Shown here: piece by piece, positions 1 through 7,240 of the stretch
How the letters are laid out: each line of letters opens with the position of its first letter
Position numbering within the stretch: position 1 is the stretch's first letter
Assembly (NCBI RefSeq): GCF_030269665.1
Contig: NZ_BSTS01000008.1
Span: 62,001 to 126,000, forward strand
DNA: 64,000 nucleotides
Origin: Actinomycetospora sp. NBRC 106375
GTDB taxonomy: Bacteria > Actinomycetota > Actinomycetes > Mycobacteriales > Pseudonocardiaceae
Direction of reading: 5' to 3'
Notes under the pieces: generated by a model
The model's database searches: none
The model's input: only the letters and a program-made list of their open reading frames with translations
Told to the model about the DNA's origin: nothing
Position numbers and translations under genes: made by a program

Positions 1-72
1 GGGCGGGGCCAGCCCGACGGCGGCTGGCCACCGCTGACGATGTTCGTCGCCCGGACCGCCGTCAGCTCCGGG

Positions 73-110
73 TCAGCTCCGTGACGGTCGCGTCGCGCGG
101 AACCACTTCA
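73..110 (-). repeat. ychF-tail copy A (outer end of the array)
   Basis: Minus-strand codons read VKWFRATRPSRS then TGA at 73-75. The genuine ychF end (site E) reads VVEFRFGSPSRS then TGA. The DNA aligns without gaps over about 35 bases: identical GTTCCGC, eight divergent bases, then 17 of 20 bases matching through the stop. The core GCGGAAC (plus strand) is at 97-103. The stop of the monooxygenase (108-110) lies inside this site. Confidence 0.6.
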
Positions 111-1301
111 CGGACGGGTCGGCGTCGCGGGATCCGGCTCCCGGGCGTCGTCGGGCAGCTCCGGGCCGTTGATCGCACGGTCGAGCAGCTCCCGGAACTC
201 CTGGCTCTCGAAGTCCATGCTCGGCGGTCCCGCGTCGGGGAGCCGGCCGGCCGCGTTCATCCGCCCGATCTCCTGGTTGGCCTCGACGAACGGGCGCATC
301 CGCCGCTCGTAGGCCGCGAACGCGGTCTCGGGGTCCCAGTCCGCGGCGGCCAGGTCGCCGGCCAGCAGGTGGGCACCCACGAGGGCGATGCTGGTGCCCT
401 GCCCGGACATCGGCGACGAGCTGCACGCCGCGTCCCCGAGCAGCCCCACCCGCCCGCTCGACCAGCGGTCCATCAGCACCTGGGCGACCTGGTCGAGGTA
501 GAAGTCCGGGCTGTCGTCCACGTGCTCGAGGATGCGGGAGGTCCACCACCCGAAGCCCGCCATCCGTTCCCGCAGCAGGCGCTTCTGGGCCGCGACGTCG
601 CGGATGTCGACCTCGACGTCGGCCGCCGGGAAGGAGAACATCGCCATCCCCTGCGTGGCGTCCTGGATCGGCCGCAGACCGGCCGACCGGCCGGCCTCCT
701 GGTACTCGATCAGCCAGCGGTCCAGCCCGAACTCGTTCGGCACGCTGTAGAAGGCGAGCACGTGCCCGAGGTGGCGGACGAACCGCTCCCGCGGCCCGAA
801 AACCATCTCCCGCAGGGTCGAGTGCAGGCCGTCGGCCCCGATCACCAGGTCGAAGCGCCGCCGGTCACCGCCCGCGAACACCACGTCGACACCGCCGACG
901 TCCTGGGTCAGCTCGGCGATCCGGTCGCCGAAGACGTACTCGACGTCGTCCCGGGTCGCGTCGTAGAGGACACGGGACAGGTCCCCGCGCAGGATCTCGA
1001 TCTCCGCGATGAACCCGTCGCCCTCGTCGTCCTCGGCGCGGTAGGTCTCGAGGACGGTGCCGTCCGCGTCGACGGAGTACGCCCCGACGGTCTGGGTGCA
1101 CGCCGCGCGCACCTCGGCGTCCAGCCCCATGCGGCGGATGACCTCCTTGGCCACCCCGCGGGCGTCGACCGCCTGCCCGCCCGGACGCAGCTCCGGGGCG
1201 CGCTCCACCACGGTCACCTCGGCGCCGCGCCGCCGCAGCCCGTGGGCCAGCGCCGGCCCGGCGATGCTCGCCCCGGCCACCAACACCCGCACACCACTCA
1301 C
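108..1301 (-). CDS. FAD-dependent monooxygenase (PheA/TetX-like)
   Basis: 397 aa from a GTG at 1301. This start puts the N-terminal Rossmann motif (VAGASIAGPALAHG) right at the front and has a purine-rich GGGGGC upstream; a longer frame to 1508 lacks homology. The NADH/FAD-binding signature is followed by GADG at residues 155-158 and the GDAA FAD-ribityl motif at about 289. These are typical of group A aromatic hydroxylases of about 400 aa, which insert one oxygen atom into a substrate using NAD(P)H. The substrate is unknown. Its GTG overlaps the stop of ychF-tail copy B (GTGA), and its stop lies inside copy A, so the gene fills one module of the ychF hotspot and is probably horizontally acquired. 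Confidence 0.85.
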   Translation of the reverse strand: MSGVRVLVAGASIAGPALAHGLRRRGAEVTVVERAPELRPGGQAVDARGVAKEVIRRMGLDAEVRAACTQTVGAYSVDADGTVLETYRAEDDEGDGFIAEIEILRGDLSRVLYDATRDDVEYVFGDRIAELTQDVGGVDVVFAGGDRRRFDLVIGADGLHSTLREMVFGPRERFVRHLGHVLAFYSVPNEFGLDRWLIEYQEAGRSAGLRPIQDATQGMAMFSFPAADVEVDIRDVAAQKRLLRERMAGFGWWTSRILEHVDDSPDFYLDQVAQVLMDRWSSGRVGLLGDAACSSSPMSGQGTSIALVGAHLLAGDLAAADWDPETAFAAYERRMRPFVEANQEIGRMNAAGRLPDAGPPSMDFESQEFRELLDRAINGPELPDDAREPDPATPTRP

Positions 1302-1353
1302 CGCGCCCCCCTGCCGGTCCGGATCACGGCCCGGATCGTAGGGGCGTCGGGCT

Positions 1354-1378
1354 GGACGTCGAAGCGGAACTCCACCGA
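1354..1378 (-). repeat. ychF-tail copy B
   Basis: Minus-strand codons read SVEFRFDV and continue in frame with about 17 more codons to a TGA at 1298-1300 that overlaps the monooxygenase GTG. VEFRF matches the real ychF end exactly; core GCGGAAC is at 1364-1370. It separates the monooxygenase module from the VapBC module. Confidence 0.6.
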
Positions 1379-1407
1379 GTGACGCAGCTGTGCAACCGGT
1401 CCGTCGC

Positions 1408-1779
1408 TCAGGACGACTCGTCGAACACGTCGACGCCACGGTCGGCGGCGGCGGCCAGAAGGCGCTCGTCGCGCGTCCAGAGAGCGGCCCGCGCGAGCCG
1501 GGCGGCACCGAGGAGCTGGACGTCGATGACGCTCAGCCCGCGACCCCACAGCCGGTCCCGGTCGACGAGTGACAGAAGCTCGTCGTGGCGCAGTCGCGGT
1601 GCTCGGATCAGAGCCCTGAGCAACGAGAGCGTCGCATCGCGTCGTGCGATCGAACCCAACGCGATCTCCTCGACGATGCCGTCGTGCGTCGCCACGACAT
1701 CGTCACCGAGCAGCCTTGAGAGGGCGGGTTCGGTCCGGTGCAGATGATCGATCCACACCGACGTGTCGACCAGGATCAC
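1408..1779 (-). CDS. vapC: VapC-type PIN-domain ribonuclease toxin
   Basis: 123 aa. It opens with the PIN signature ILVDTSVWIDH, and acidic residues sit where PIN nucleases need them: Asp5, Glu37/38, Asp86 and Asp104. VapC toxins are Mg-dependent RNases that cut tRNA or rRNA when freed from VapB. The start ATG overlaps the 3' end of the upstream antitoxin (ATGA), as expected of a translationally coupled VapBC pair. The gene is co-directional with ychF and lies in the module between tail copies B and C. Target RNA is not predictable. Confidence 0.9.
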   Translation of the reverse strand: MILVDTSVWIDHLHRTEPALSRLLGDDVVATHDGIVEEIALGSIARRDATLSLLRALIRAPRLRHDELLSLVDRDRLWGRGLSVIDVQLLGAARLARAALWTRDERLLAAAADRGVDVFDESS

Positions 1780-1973
1780 GCGACCTCACCGCGCCGGCGT
1801 GGCGCCGCCGTCGCGTCCGGATCCGTACCTCCGAGTGCAGCGAGCCGACGTGCACTCTCGACGCGCACGAGAGTCTCCAGGCCGGCACGCAGGAGTGCGG
1901 AGCGCTCTGCGATCCCGGTCAGCTCGGTCGCCTGCGCAACGAGATCGTCGTCGATCGTCACCGTGGTGCGCAT
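1776..1973 (-). CDS. vapB: VapB-type antitoxin
   Basis: 65 aa. The N-terminus MRTTVTIDDDLVAQATELTG is a ribbon-helix-helix DNA-binding start (beta strand, then helix), followed by ALLRAGLETLVRVE and a basic, presumably disordered C-terminal tail that would wrap the toxin. This matches the short VapB/DUF2191 type. It is the first gene of a two-gene operon with vapC, overlapping it by four bases. Such antitoxins usually repress their own promoter; upstream sequence 1974-2070 would hold the operator, but I see no clear palindrome. Confidence 0.85.
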   Translation of the reverse strand: MRTTVTIDDDLVAQATELTGIAERSALLRAGLETLVRVESARRLAALGGTDPDATAAPRRRGEVA

Positions 1974-2070
1974 ACACCCTCCGCATCACACGCCGCATCA
2001 TCTGATGCGTTCATGATGCCAGGGCAGGCGGCAGGTCCGACAGTCAGGAGCGACCCGGCATCGGGAAGGG

Positions 2071-2100
2071 TCAGACGTTGAAGCGGAACCACGTCCTGGG
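2071..2100 (-). repeat. ychF-tail copy C with the native FRFNV ending
   Basis: Minus-strand codons read TWFRFNV then TGA (2071-2073). FRFNV-stop is the usual C-terminus of the YchF/OLA1 family, yet it sits 2.3 kb from the ychF body, whose own ending is FRFGSPSRS. Core GCGGAAC is at 2083-2089. This looks like the original ychF end, displaced by later insertions, or a tail delivered by an earlier element. Confidence 0.6.
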
Positions 2101-2105
2101 CGTTT

Positions 2106-2242
2106 CGCCGCCGACGACTCGCTGTTGTAGTGCACGACCACTGCGGCACCATCGGCCGCGACCGTCTCGCAGATCAACCGTCCCAGGTTCCGGGACGCCC
2201 CTCCGAAGACCACGACCTTGCCCGACGGGCTCGCTTCGACAC
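2106..2242 (-). pseudogene. Truncated short-chain dehydrogenase (N-terminal fragment)
   Basis: Minus-strand translation KVVVFGGASRNLGRLICE, then about 20 further residues ending YNSESSAA, is the cofactor-binding first beta-alpha-beta unit of an NAD(P)-dependent SDR (GGASRNLG glycine motif). A good ribosome site (AAGGAGG) precedes GTG at 2242, but that GTG is one base out of frame with the motif, so a small deletion is likely near 2235. Homology ends abruptly at about 2106, where ychF-tail copy C begins; the rest of a normal SDR of about 250 aa is absent. It is a remnant cut at a module boundary. Confidence 0.6.
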
Positions 2243-2540
2243 GACTCCTCCTTCACCGGCGTCCAGTGCGAGACCACGCGCTGGCAGGAGCGGGCGGGGG
2301 AACGGAACAACGATCATGGACTCGCGCCACCAGCACCGCTTGTGCGCGGGACCGGCCTCCACCGATGCTCGGACGACGTCAGCGGTCCGAACGCGTCGAC
2401 CGACCGGGCCGGTCGTGGTGCCGCGAAGCAGCCGGCGACCGACGACGGCGCCGTCCTCGTGACGATCGACCACGCATGGTGACAATAGCGCTTGAGTAAC
2501 GATTGCAACCGTCCTTGTGGCACAGCCCTGGGCGCGCGGA

Positions 2541-2560
2541 CTAACTGATAGTACAAGTAG
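2541..2560. promoter_or_regulatory. Candidate operator upstream of the DUF6790 gene
   Basis: The 20-base stretch starts CTAACTGATAG and ends ACAAGTAG, an AT-rich island with imperfect two-fold symmetry (CTA...TAG ends) in a GC-rich region, 35 bases before the GTG at 2595. Sites of this look are bound by HxlR/MarR-type repressors, but no such regulator gene is in the window. Assignment is speculative. Confidence 0.25.
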
Positions 2561-2594
2561 CCGCGAGCACACATCGCCTGAAAGGACTACTCCG

Positions 2595-3143
2595 GTGACT
2601 TCCATTCTGTTCCTGGTGCTGGGGAACTTCACCGTCACGTTCCTCATCGTCGGCCTCATCGCGAGCGGAATCTCGCTCGCCCGTCGCCCGAGGCCGTTGA
2701 CCGCCCGGCTCGTAATCGAGGACCTGTTCGCCTACTTCCTGTTGTTCTCGGTCGGCATCTCGTTCCTCTACAACTTCGCGTTCCACGTGTTCGCTGGCGA
2801 GTTCGCCGCGACGCTGATCGGCTGGGCGGACAGCCCGTTCCAGGCCGAGGTCGGGTACGCGAGCCTCGGTTTCGGCCTGGTCGGTCTCTGCGCCTTCCGT
2901 GCCTCCCTCGGGGTGCGGGGCGTGGCCGTCCTCGGTCCCTCGTGCTTCCTGCTCGGGGCCGCGGTCGGCCACATCGTAGAGATCGTCGGGAGCAACAACC
3001 TGTCGCCCGGCAACGCGGGCGCGATCCTCTACACAGACATCGGCCTGCCGATCATCGGCGCCGCGCTCTGGCTCGCCCAGCGTCACCTGGAGCGCACCAC
3101 CGCGGCGGCGACCTCGGGCGTCCCGGTCCCGGCCTCGACCTAG
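2595..3143 (+). CDS. DUF6790-like integral membrane protein
   Basis: 182 aa from GTG 2595, chosen because GAAAGGAC lies just upstream and the protein then begins directly with a hydrophobic helix (ILFLVLGNFTVTFLIVGLIA). About five membrane segments follow. The central part has a conserved-looking loop, GWADSPFQAEVGYASLGFG, typical in my memory of DUF6790 proteins, whose function is not known. It is the only plus-strand gene among the four ychF modules and faces away from the truncated SDR gene, which may once have been its divergent partner. Base composition of 2460-2600 is visibly less GC-rich than the neighbourhood, in keeping with acquired DNA. Confidence 0.65.
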   Translation: MTSILFLVLGNFTVTFLIVGLIASGISLARRPRPLTARLVIEDLFAYFLLFSVGISFLYNFAFHVFAGEFAATLIGWADSPFQAEVGYASLGFGLVGLCAFRASLGVRGVAVLGPSCFLLGAAVGHIVEIVGSNNLSPGNAGAILYTDIGLPIIGAALWLAQRHLERTTAAATSGVPVPAST

Positions 3144-3214
3144 ACGGAGCGGGCCACCATCGACACCCGGGGCTCTGGGAGCCTTCGGTCGACGGCTACG
3201 AACGTGGTCGACGG

Positions 3215-3250
3215 CTACGAAGGTGACGGTGATCCAAAGCGGAACTCCAC
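3215..3250 (-). repeat. ychF-tail copy D
   Basis: Minus-strand codons read VEFRFGSPSPS then TAG (3215-3217), differing from the real ychF ending by one residue (R to P) plus the stop codon. Plus-strand match to site E: GGTGATCC, one differing base, then AAGCGGAACTCCAC. Core GCGGAAC is at 3239-3245. It lies 95 bases beyond the end of the HicB-like gene. Confidence 0.65.
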
Positions 3251-3339
3251 CTCTATCGGTTCAACGTCAGCCACGTGATCGACGTGAGTTTCCAGCGATC
3301 GCTCGGCGAACCGTCCCTCTATCGAGCAGCCTAGAGACA

Positions 3340-4014
3340 TCAAGCGGCGACGAGCGCCCCGGTGCGGCGTGCGACCGCCGATGTGCGCTCGGCGCGCTTG
3401 CGCTGAGACTGGCCGGGCATAGCGTCACGCGGCCCGCCGTGGTCGCTGTCGATGACCGCGACCAGGTCCGCGATTGTGGCGTCGGGCCCACCTAGGCCAG
3501 CGTCGTGCAGTGTCCGGGTGCCGGGAGCCTCGACCTCGACGTTCGGCGAGGCGAGCGGCATCCACCACACACCGCCCTCTTGACCGTAGGGCGCGCTCAC
3601 CTGCACGGCGTCCATCCGCCCCAGCTGCTCGCTCACCCACTGAATCCGATCAGTGGGAAGGCAGCAAACGAACACGATGTCGCCCGCACTCGACTCAAGC
3701 GCGGTCCTGCGTGTCGTGGCCAGCACCTCCGGTCGAGCAAGCCCGTCCCGCAGTACGTTCGCGACACGTTCCCTCCGCCCCGCGGCGTGATCCACAGCGG
3801 TCCGGATGAAGATGTCAGGCGCCACCTCGTGCTCGACATGCTCGATCACCGTGGTGTTCGGCCACTCGTTCTGGAGGTGAGCCTCAGCAGCGCGCGCCCA
3901 CTCGTCTCGTGCCACAGGCAGCGACGATCCACCCGCGTAGACGCTGACAGGGCGGGAGTAGGCCTCCCACTGGTCATGTCCGACCTGGCGGAAGATCGCG
4001 TGAACATCGCTCAC
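3340..4014 (-). CDS. Possible HicB-like antitoxin with long C-terminal extension
   Basis: 224 aa. The first 50 residues (VHAIFRQVGHDQWEAYSRPV, then a helix beginning ARDEWARAAEAHL) resemble the degraded RNase H fold of HicB: an AIF...W-A strand pair, then an Ala/Glu-rich helix. The remaining 170 residues are unlike anything I recognise and end in a basic tail. The ATG overlaps the stop of the upstream HicA-like gene by four bases, so the two are co-translated. HicB partners are usually 70-150 aa, so this is long. An alternative is an unrelated protein of unknown function translated with HicA. Confidence 0.5.
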   Translation of the reverse strand: MSDVHAIFRQVGHDQWEAYSRPVSVYAGGSSLPVARDEWARAAEAHLQNEWPNTTVIEHVEHEVAPDIFIRTAVDHAAGRRERVANVLRDGLARPEVLATTRRTALESSAGDIVFVCCLPTDRIQWVSEQLGRMDAVQVSAPYGQEGGVWWMPLASPNVEVEAPGTRTLHDAGLGGPDATIADLVAVIDSDHGGPRDAMPGQSQRKRAERTSAVARRTGALVAA

Positions 4015-4262
4015 GGCAGCTTCCCCTTCCGCGCGACGTGCCGGGCCTGGTCCAAGGTCAACCCGACGTCATCCACCAGGATACGGCGAAAAGTACCGCC
4101 GGTGACCTCCACGCCATCGTGCTTGCTGAAGGTGAATCTCGTCTTGCCGTCTCGACTCACGAACGTGTGGTGCGAGCCCTCGACGTGGATGGCCTCGCCG
4201 CACAGGCGTACGAGGATCGCCCGGAGCCTCTGCGCCTTGATCGTGGGGAACTCGTTGCCCAT
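4011..4262 (-). CDS. HicA-like mRNA interferase toxin
   Basis: 83 aa. The segment VEGSHHTFVSRDGKTRFTFS carries the G-S-H-H motif (residues 29-32) that holds the catalytic histidine of HicA, a double-stranded-RNA-binding-fold toxin of 60-80 aa that cleaves mRNA. N-terminal PTIKAQRLRAILVRLCGE fits its first helix. The C-terminal stretch ILVDDVGLTLDQARHV is atypical. It is the first gene of a two-gene unit with the 224-aa protein and co-directional with ychF, inside the module between tail copies D and E. HicA-first order is the common arrangement for hicAB pairs. Confidence 0.65.
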   Translation of the reverse strand: MGNEFPTIKAQRLRAILVRLCGEAIHVEGSHHTFVSRDGKTRFTFSKHDGVEVTGGTFRRILVDDVGLTLDQARHVARKGKLP

Positions 4263-4341
4263 CTGCCCTCGTCGACTACGACCTTCGCAGGTAGCGCGGC
4301 TGCTGATCCGGTCTGTTGTCTCGTAGTCGTTGGAGTTGTCG

Positions 4342-4380
4342 TCAGCTGCGTGATGGTGATCCGAAGCGGAACTCCACGAC
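4342..4380 (-). repeat. ychF-tail copy E (true end of ychF)
   Basis: Codons VVEFRFGSPSRS then TGA at 4342-4344. This is the copy attached to the intact gene. The altered last six residues relative to the family FNV ending mark the point of exchange inside GTTCCGCTTC. The 35-base match to copy A delimits the whole array. Confidence 0.6.
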
Positions 4381-5427
4381 GTCGCCGTCGTGCATGACGT
4401 AGTCCTTGCCCTCCATGCGGACCTTGCCCGCGGTCTTGGCCGCGTTCATCGACCCGGCCGCGACGAGGTCGTCGTAGGACACGATCTCGGCCTTGATGAA
4501 GCCCTTCTGGAAGTCGGTGTGGATCACGCCGGCGGCCTCGGGCGCCGTGGCGCCGATCCGGATCGTCCAGGCGCGCGACTCCTTGGGGCCCGCCGTGAGG
4601 TAGGTCTGCAGGCCGAGGGTGCGGAACCCGGCGCGGGCCAGGGCGTCGAGACCGGGCTCGGGCTGGCCGATCGACTCGAGCAGCTCCAGCGCCGACTCCG
4701 CGTCGAGCTCGAGGAGCTCCTGCTCGACCTTCGCGTCGAGGAACACCGACTCGGCGGGGGCGACGAGCTCCGCGAGCTCCTTGCGCCGCGCGTCGTCGGT
4801 GAGCACCGGCTCGTCGGCGTTGAAGACGTAGAGGAACGGCTTGACCGTCATGAGGTTCAGCTCGCGTAGGCGCGGCGAGTCCAGGCCCGCCTGGAACAGC
4901 GTCCGGCCCTCGTTCAGCACGGACTGCGCGTGCTGGATCTCGTCGACGGCGGCCTTGGTCTCCTTCTTGACCCGCGCCTCCTTCTCCAGGCGCGGGAGGG
5001 CCTTCTCGATCGTCTGCAGGTCGGCGAGGACGAGCTCGGTCGCGATCGTCTCGATGTCGGCCGCAGGATCGACGCGCCCGTCGACGTGCACGACGTCGTC
5101 GTCGGCGAACACCCGCACGACCTGGCAGATCGCGTCGGCCTCGCGGATGTTGGCCAGGAACTTGTTGCCCAGCCCGGCGCCCTCGCTCGCCCCCGAGACG
5201 ATCCCGGCGATGTCCACGAACGACACCGTCGCCGGCACGATCTTCTCCGACGAGAACATCTCCGCGAGACGGTCGAGGCGGGGATCGCGCAGGGGGACGA
5301 CGCCGACGTTCGGCTCGATCGTGGCGAAGGGGTAGTTCGCGGCGAGGACGTCGTTGCGGGTCAGGGCGTTGAACATCGTCGACTTGCCCACGTTGGGCAG
5401 GCCGACGATGCCGAGGGTCAAGCTCAC
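4342..5427 (-). CDS. ychF: Redox-regulated ATPase/GTPase YchF (Obg family)
   Basis: 361 aa from GTG 5427 (SLTLGIVGLPNVGKST); the longer frame to 5478 adds a non-homologous leader. P-loop GLPNVGKS is at residues 9-16, the switch region and DIAG (G3) follow at about 68, then a coiled-coil insert and a C-terminal TGS domain (TAGPKESRAWTIRIG through HTDFQKGFIKAEI). YchF is an ATP-preferring ribosome-associated NTPase. The protein should end in FRFNV; here it ends FRFGSPSRS, so the last residues have been replaced at a recombination site. It sits head-to-head with ogt, 85 bases between starts. Confidence 0.95.
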   Translation of the reverse strand: MSLTLGIVGLPNVGKSTMFNALTRNDVLAANYPFATIEPNVGVVPLRDPRLDRLAEMFSSEKIVPATVSFVDIAGIVSGASEGAGLGNKFLANIREADAICQVVRVFADDDVVHVDGRVDPAADIETIATELVLADLQTIEKALPRLEKEARVKKETKAAVDEIQHAQSVLNEGRTLFQAGLDSPRLRELNLMTVKPFLYVFNADEPVLTDDARRKELAELVAPAESVFLDAKVEQELLELDAESALELLESIGQPEPGLDALARAGFRTLGLQTYLTAGPKESRAWTIRIGATAPEAAGVIHTDFQKGFIKAEIVSYDDLVAAGSMNAAKTAGKVRMEGKDYVMHDGDVVEFRFGSPSRS

Positions 5428-5512
5428 GGGATCCCAGTCTGCCAGCGAGGGATCCGTGCGGGCTCCGGCGGCGTCCAACCAGGGTGACGACCGTTCTCAC
5501 CCGGAGGTTCCC

Positions 5513-6052
5513 GTGTCAGCTCTCGCCACCGTGCCCACCGTGCTCGGCCCGTTCACCACGCTCGTCGACGACGAGGGCGTCGTCCTCGCGTCCGGCTGGA
5601 CCGACGACGTCGACGCGCTGCTCGCACCGGTCCACGCCGAGCTGCGGCCCACCGACCCCGCCCGCCGCACCGACCTCGGCGACGTCACCCGGGCGGTCGC
5701 CGCCTTCCACGACGGCGACCCCGCGCCGGCGGCCGCGGTGCCGGTGCGCCAGATCAGCGGGCCGGCGACGACCGCGATCTGGGACCGGATGCGTCTCGTG
5801 CCGCCCGGGCAGCCCACGACGTACGGCGAGCTCGCCGAGGCCGCCGGGCACCCGCGCGGCCACCGTCTCGCGGCGCGGGCGTGCGTGCGCAACGCGACGA
5901 CGCTGTTCGTGCCGTGCCACCGCGTGCTGCGCCGCGGCGGCGGGCTCGGCGGCTACCGCTGGGGTCTCGAGATCAAGGACCGGCTCTTGGCGATGGAGGC
6001 CAGCTGGCTGCCCGAGGAGCCGGCCGCCGAGGGATCAGTGTCGGGGGTCTGA
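5513..6052 (+). CDS. ogt: Methylated-DNA-[protein]-cysteine S-methyltransferase
   Basis: 179 aa from GTG 5513, preceded by GGAGG at 6-base spacing. The suicide active site FVPCHRVL places the acceptor cysteine at residue 135, followed by GGGLGGYRWGLEIK, the usual Ogt/Ada C-terminus. The helix-turn-helix region (TTYGELAEAAGHPRGHRLAARACVRN in two pieces) provides the arginine finger and DNA contacts. It removes methyl groups from O6-methylguanine irreversibly. The N-terminal domain is short and degenerate, as in actinobacterial Ogt. The final codons are followed 15 bases later by rmuC, probably co-transcribed. Confidence 0.93.
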   Translation: MSALATVPTVLGPFTTLVDDEGVVLASGWTDDVDALLAPVHAELRPTDPARRTDLGDVTRAVAAFHDGDPAPAAAVPVRQISGPATTAIWDRMRLVPPGQPTTYGELAEAAGHPRGHRLAARACVRNATTLFVPCHRVLRRGGGLGGYRWGLEIKDRLLAMEASWLPEEPAAEGSVSGV

Positions 6053-6067
6053 TCCATCCTGCGGATC

Positions 6068-7240
6068 ATGACGGTGGACGGGGTGCTCGTCGGCCTCCTG
6101 GTGGGGCTGGCGCTGGGCGCGGCGATCGGCACGTGGGTGGCGCTGCGCCTGGCCCGCGCGTGGCGCGACGCGGCGGTGTCCGACGCGGTGCGCCGCGCCG
6201 GGGCCGAGGTGGCGGCCGCCCGCGCCGAGCTCGACGCCGAGCGCCGCGGGGCCGGTGAGCGCGAGCGCGCGCTGAGCCCCGCGGTCCGGGCGGCGTCGAC
6301 GGAGGCGCTCGACCGCGTGCTCGAGCCGGTCGCCGCGACGCTGCAGCGCATGGAGCGGCAGATGGCCGGGGCCGAGCGCGACCGCGAGACGGCGTTCGCC
6401 TCGCTGCGCGAGCAGGTCGGCGCGGTCGCCGCGGGCGCGCAGGGCGTGGCCGGCGAGACGCGGGCGCTCGCAGGCGCGCTGCGGTCCCCGCACGTGCGCG
6501 GGCGCTGGGGCGAGCTGCAGCTCGAGCGGGTGGTCGACCTCGCGGGCATGGTCGAGCACTGCGACTTCACGCGGCAGGCGCACGCCCGCGGCCAGGACGA
6601 CGAGGGCGCCCAGCGGCCCGACCTGGTGGTGCACCTCGCCGGGGGCAAGCAGGTGGTCGTCGACGCGAAGGTCCCGTTCACCGCCTACCTCGAGTCCACC
6701 GAGGCCCGCGACGACGACGCCCGCCGCGAGCGCGTCGGGGCGCACGCCAAGCAGGTGCGTGCGCACGTCGACGCGCTGGGCGCCAAGGCCTACTGGCGCC
6801 GCTTCGACCCGTCGCCGGAGTTCGTCGTCATGTTCGTGCCCGGCGAGGTGTTCCTCTCCGCGGCGCTGGAGGCCGACCCGGCGCTGCTCGAACACGCCTT
6901 CGGCGTCGACGTCGTCATCGCCACCCCGACGACGCTCATGGCGCTGCTACGCACGGTGGCCTACGCCTGGCGGCAGGAGGCCCTGGCGCGCAACGCCGCC
7001 GAGGTGCACGCGCTGGGCCGCGAGCTGCACGGGCGGCTGGCGACCATGTCCGGTCACCTGGCGCGGCTGGGCCGTTCGCTCGACGGCAGCGTGCGGTCGT
7101 TCAACGAGACGGTCAGCTCGCTGGAGTCCCGGGTGCTGGTCAGCGCCCGGCGCTTCGCCGATCTGTCGGTGACGACCGCCGAGCTGGAGGGCCCCGAGCA
7201 GGTCGAGCGCCGCCCGCGCGCGCCCGCGGAGACCGACTGA
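6068..7240 (+). CDS. rmuC: DNA recombination protein RmuC
   Basis: 390 aa. One N-terminal membrane helix (GVLVGLLVGLALGAAIGTWV), a long Ala/Arg/Glu-rich coiled coil to about residue 130, then the RmuC nuclease-like core with LRSPHVRGRWGELQLERVVD, VVVDAKVPFTAYLES and PSPEFVVMFVPGEVFLSAAL. The VDAKVP motif corresponds to the D-E-K type restriction-endonuclease fold. RmuC limits inversions at short repeats in E. coli. It follows ogt and precedes the DUF6542 gene, in the order common to actinobacteria between ychF and ispH. Confidence 0.92.
   Translation: MTVDGVLVGLLVGLALGAAIGTWVALRLARAWRDAAVSDAVRRAGAEVAAARAELDAERRGAGERERALSPAVRAASTEALDRVLEPVAATLQRMERQMAGAERDRETAFASLREQVGAVAAGAQGVAGETRALAGALRSPHVRGRWGELQLERVVDLAGMVEHCDFTRQAHARGQDDEGAQRPDLVVHLAGGKQVVVDAKVPFTAYLESTEARDDDARRERVGAHAKQVRAHVDALGAKAYWRRFDPSPEFVVMFVPGEVFLSAALEADPALLEHAFGVDVVIATPTTLMALLRTVAYAWRQEALARNAAEVHALGRELHGRLATMSGHLARLGRSLDGSVRSFNETVSSLESRVLVSARRFADLSVTTAELEGPEQVERRPRAPAETD

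Larger units (their letters stand above)
73..4380 (-). mobile_element. Modular insertion array at the 3' end of ychF (sites A-E)
   Basis: Five short copies of the ychF 3' coding end lie at about 73-110 (A), 1354-1378 (B), 2071-2100 (C), 3215-3250 (D) and 4342-4380 (E, the real ychF end). All are on the minus strand and share the core GTTCCGC. Between them lie four modules of about 1.27, 0.72, 1.16 and 1.13 kb: FAD monooxygenase; VapBC; SDR fragment plus DUF6790; HicA/HicB-like. Elements that integrate at a gene's 3' end commonly carry a replacement end of that gene, so repeated integration is the simplest reading. No integrase or transposase gene is present in the window, so the mechanism is inferred. 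Confidence 0.55.

Noticed and set aside
73-4380. Classical integron with attC sites
   Set aside because: The repeated core is GTTCCGC, not GTTRRRY, the sites lack the paired R/L boxes of attC, and no intI is present. The sites are better explained as ychF 3' ends.
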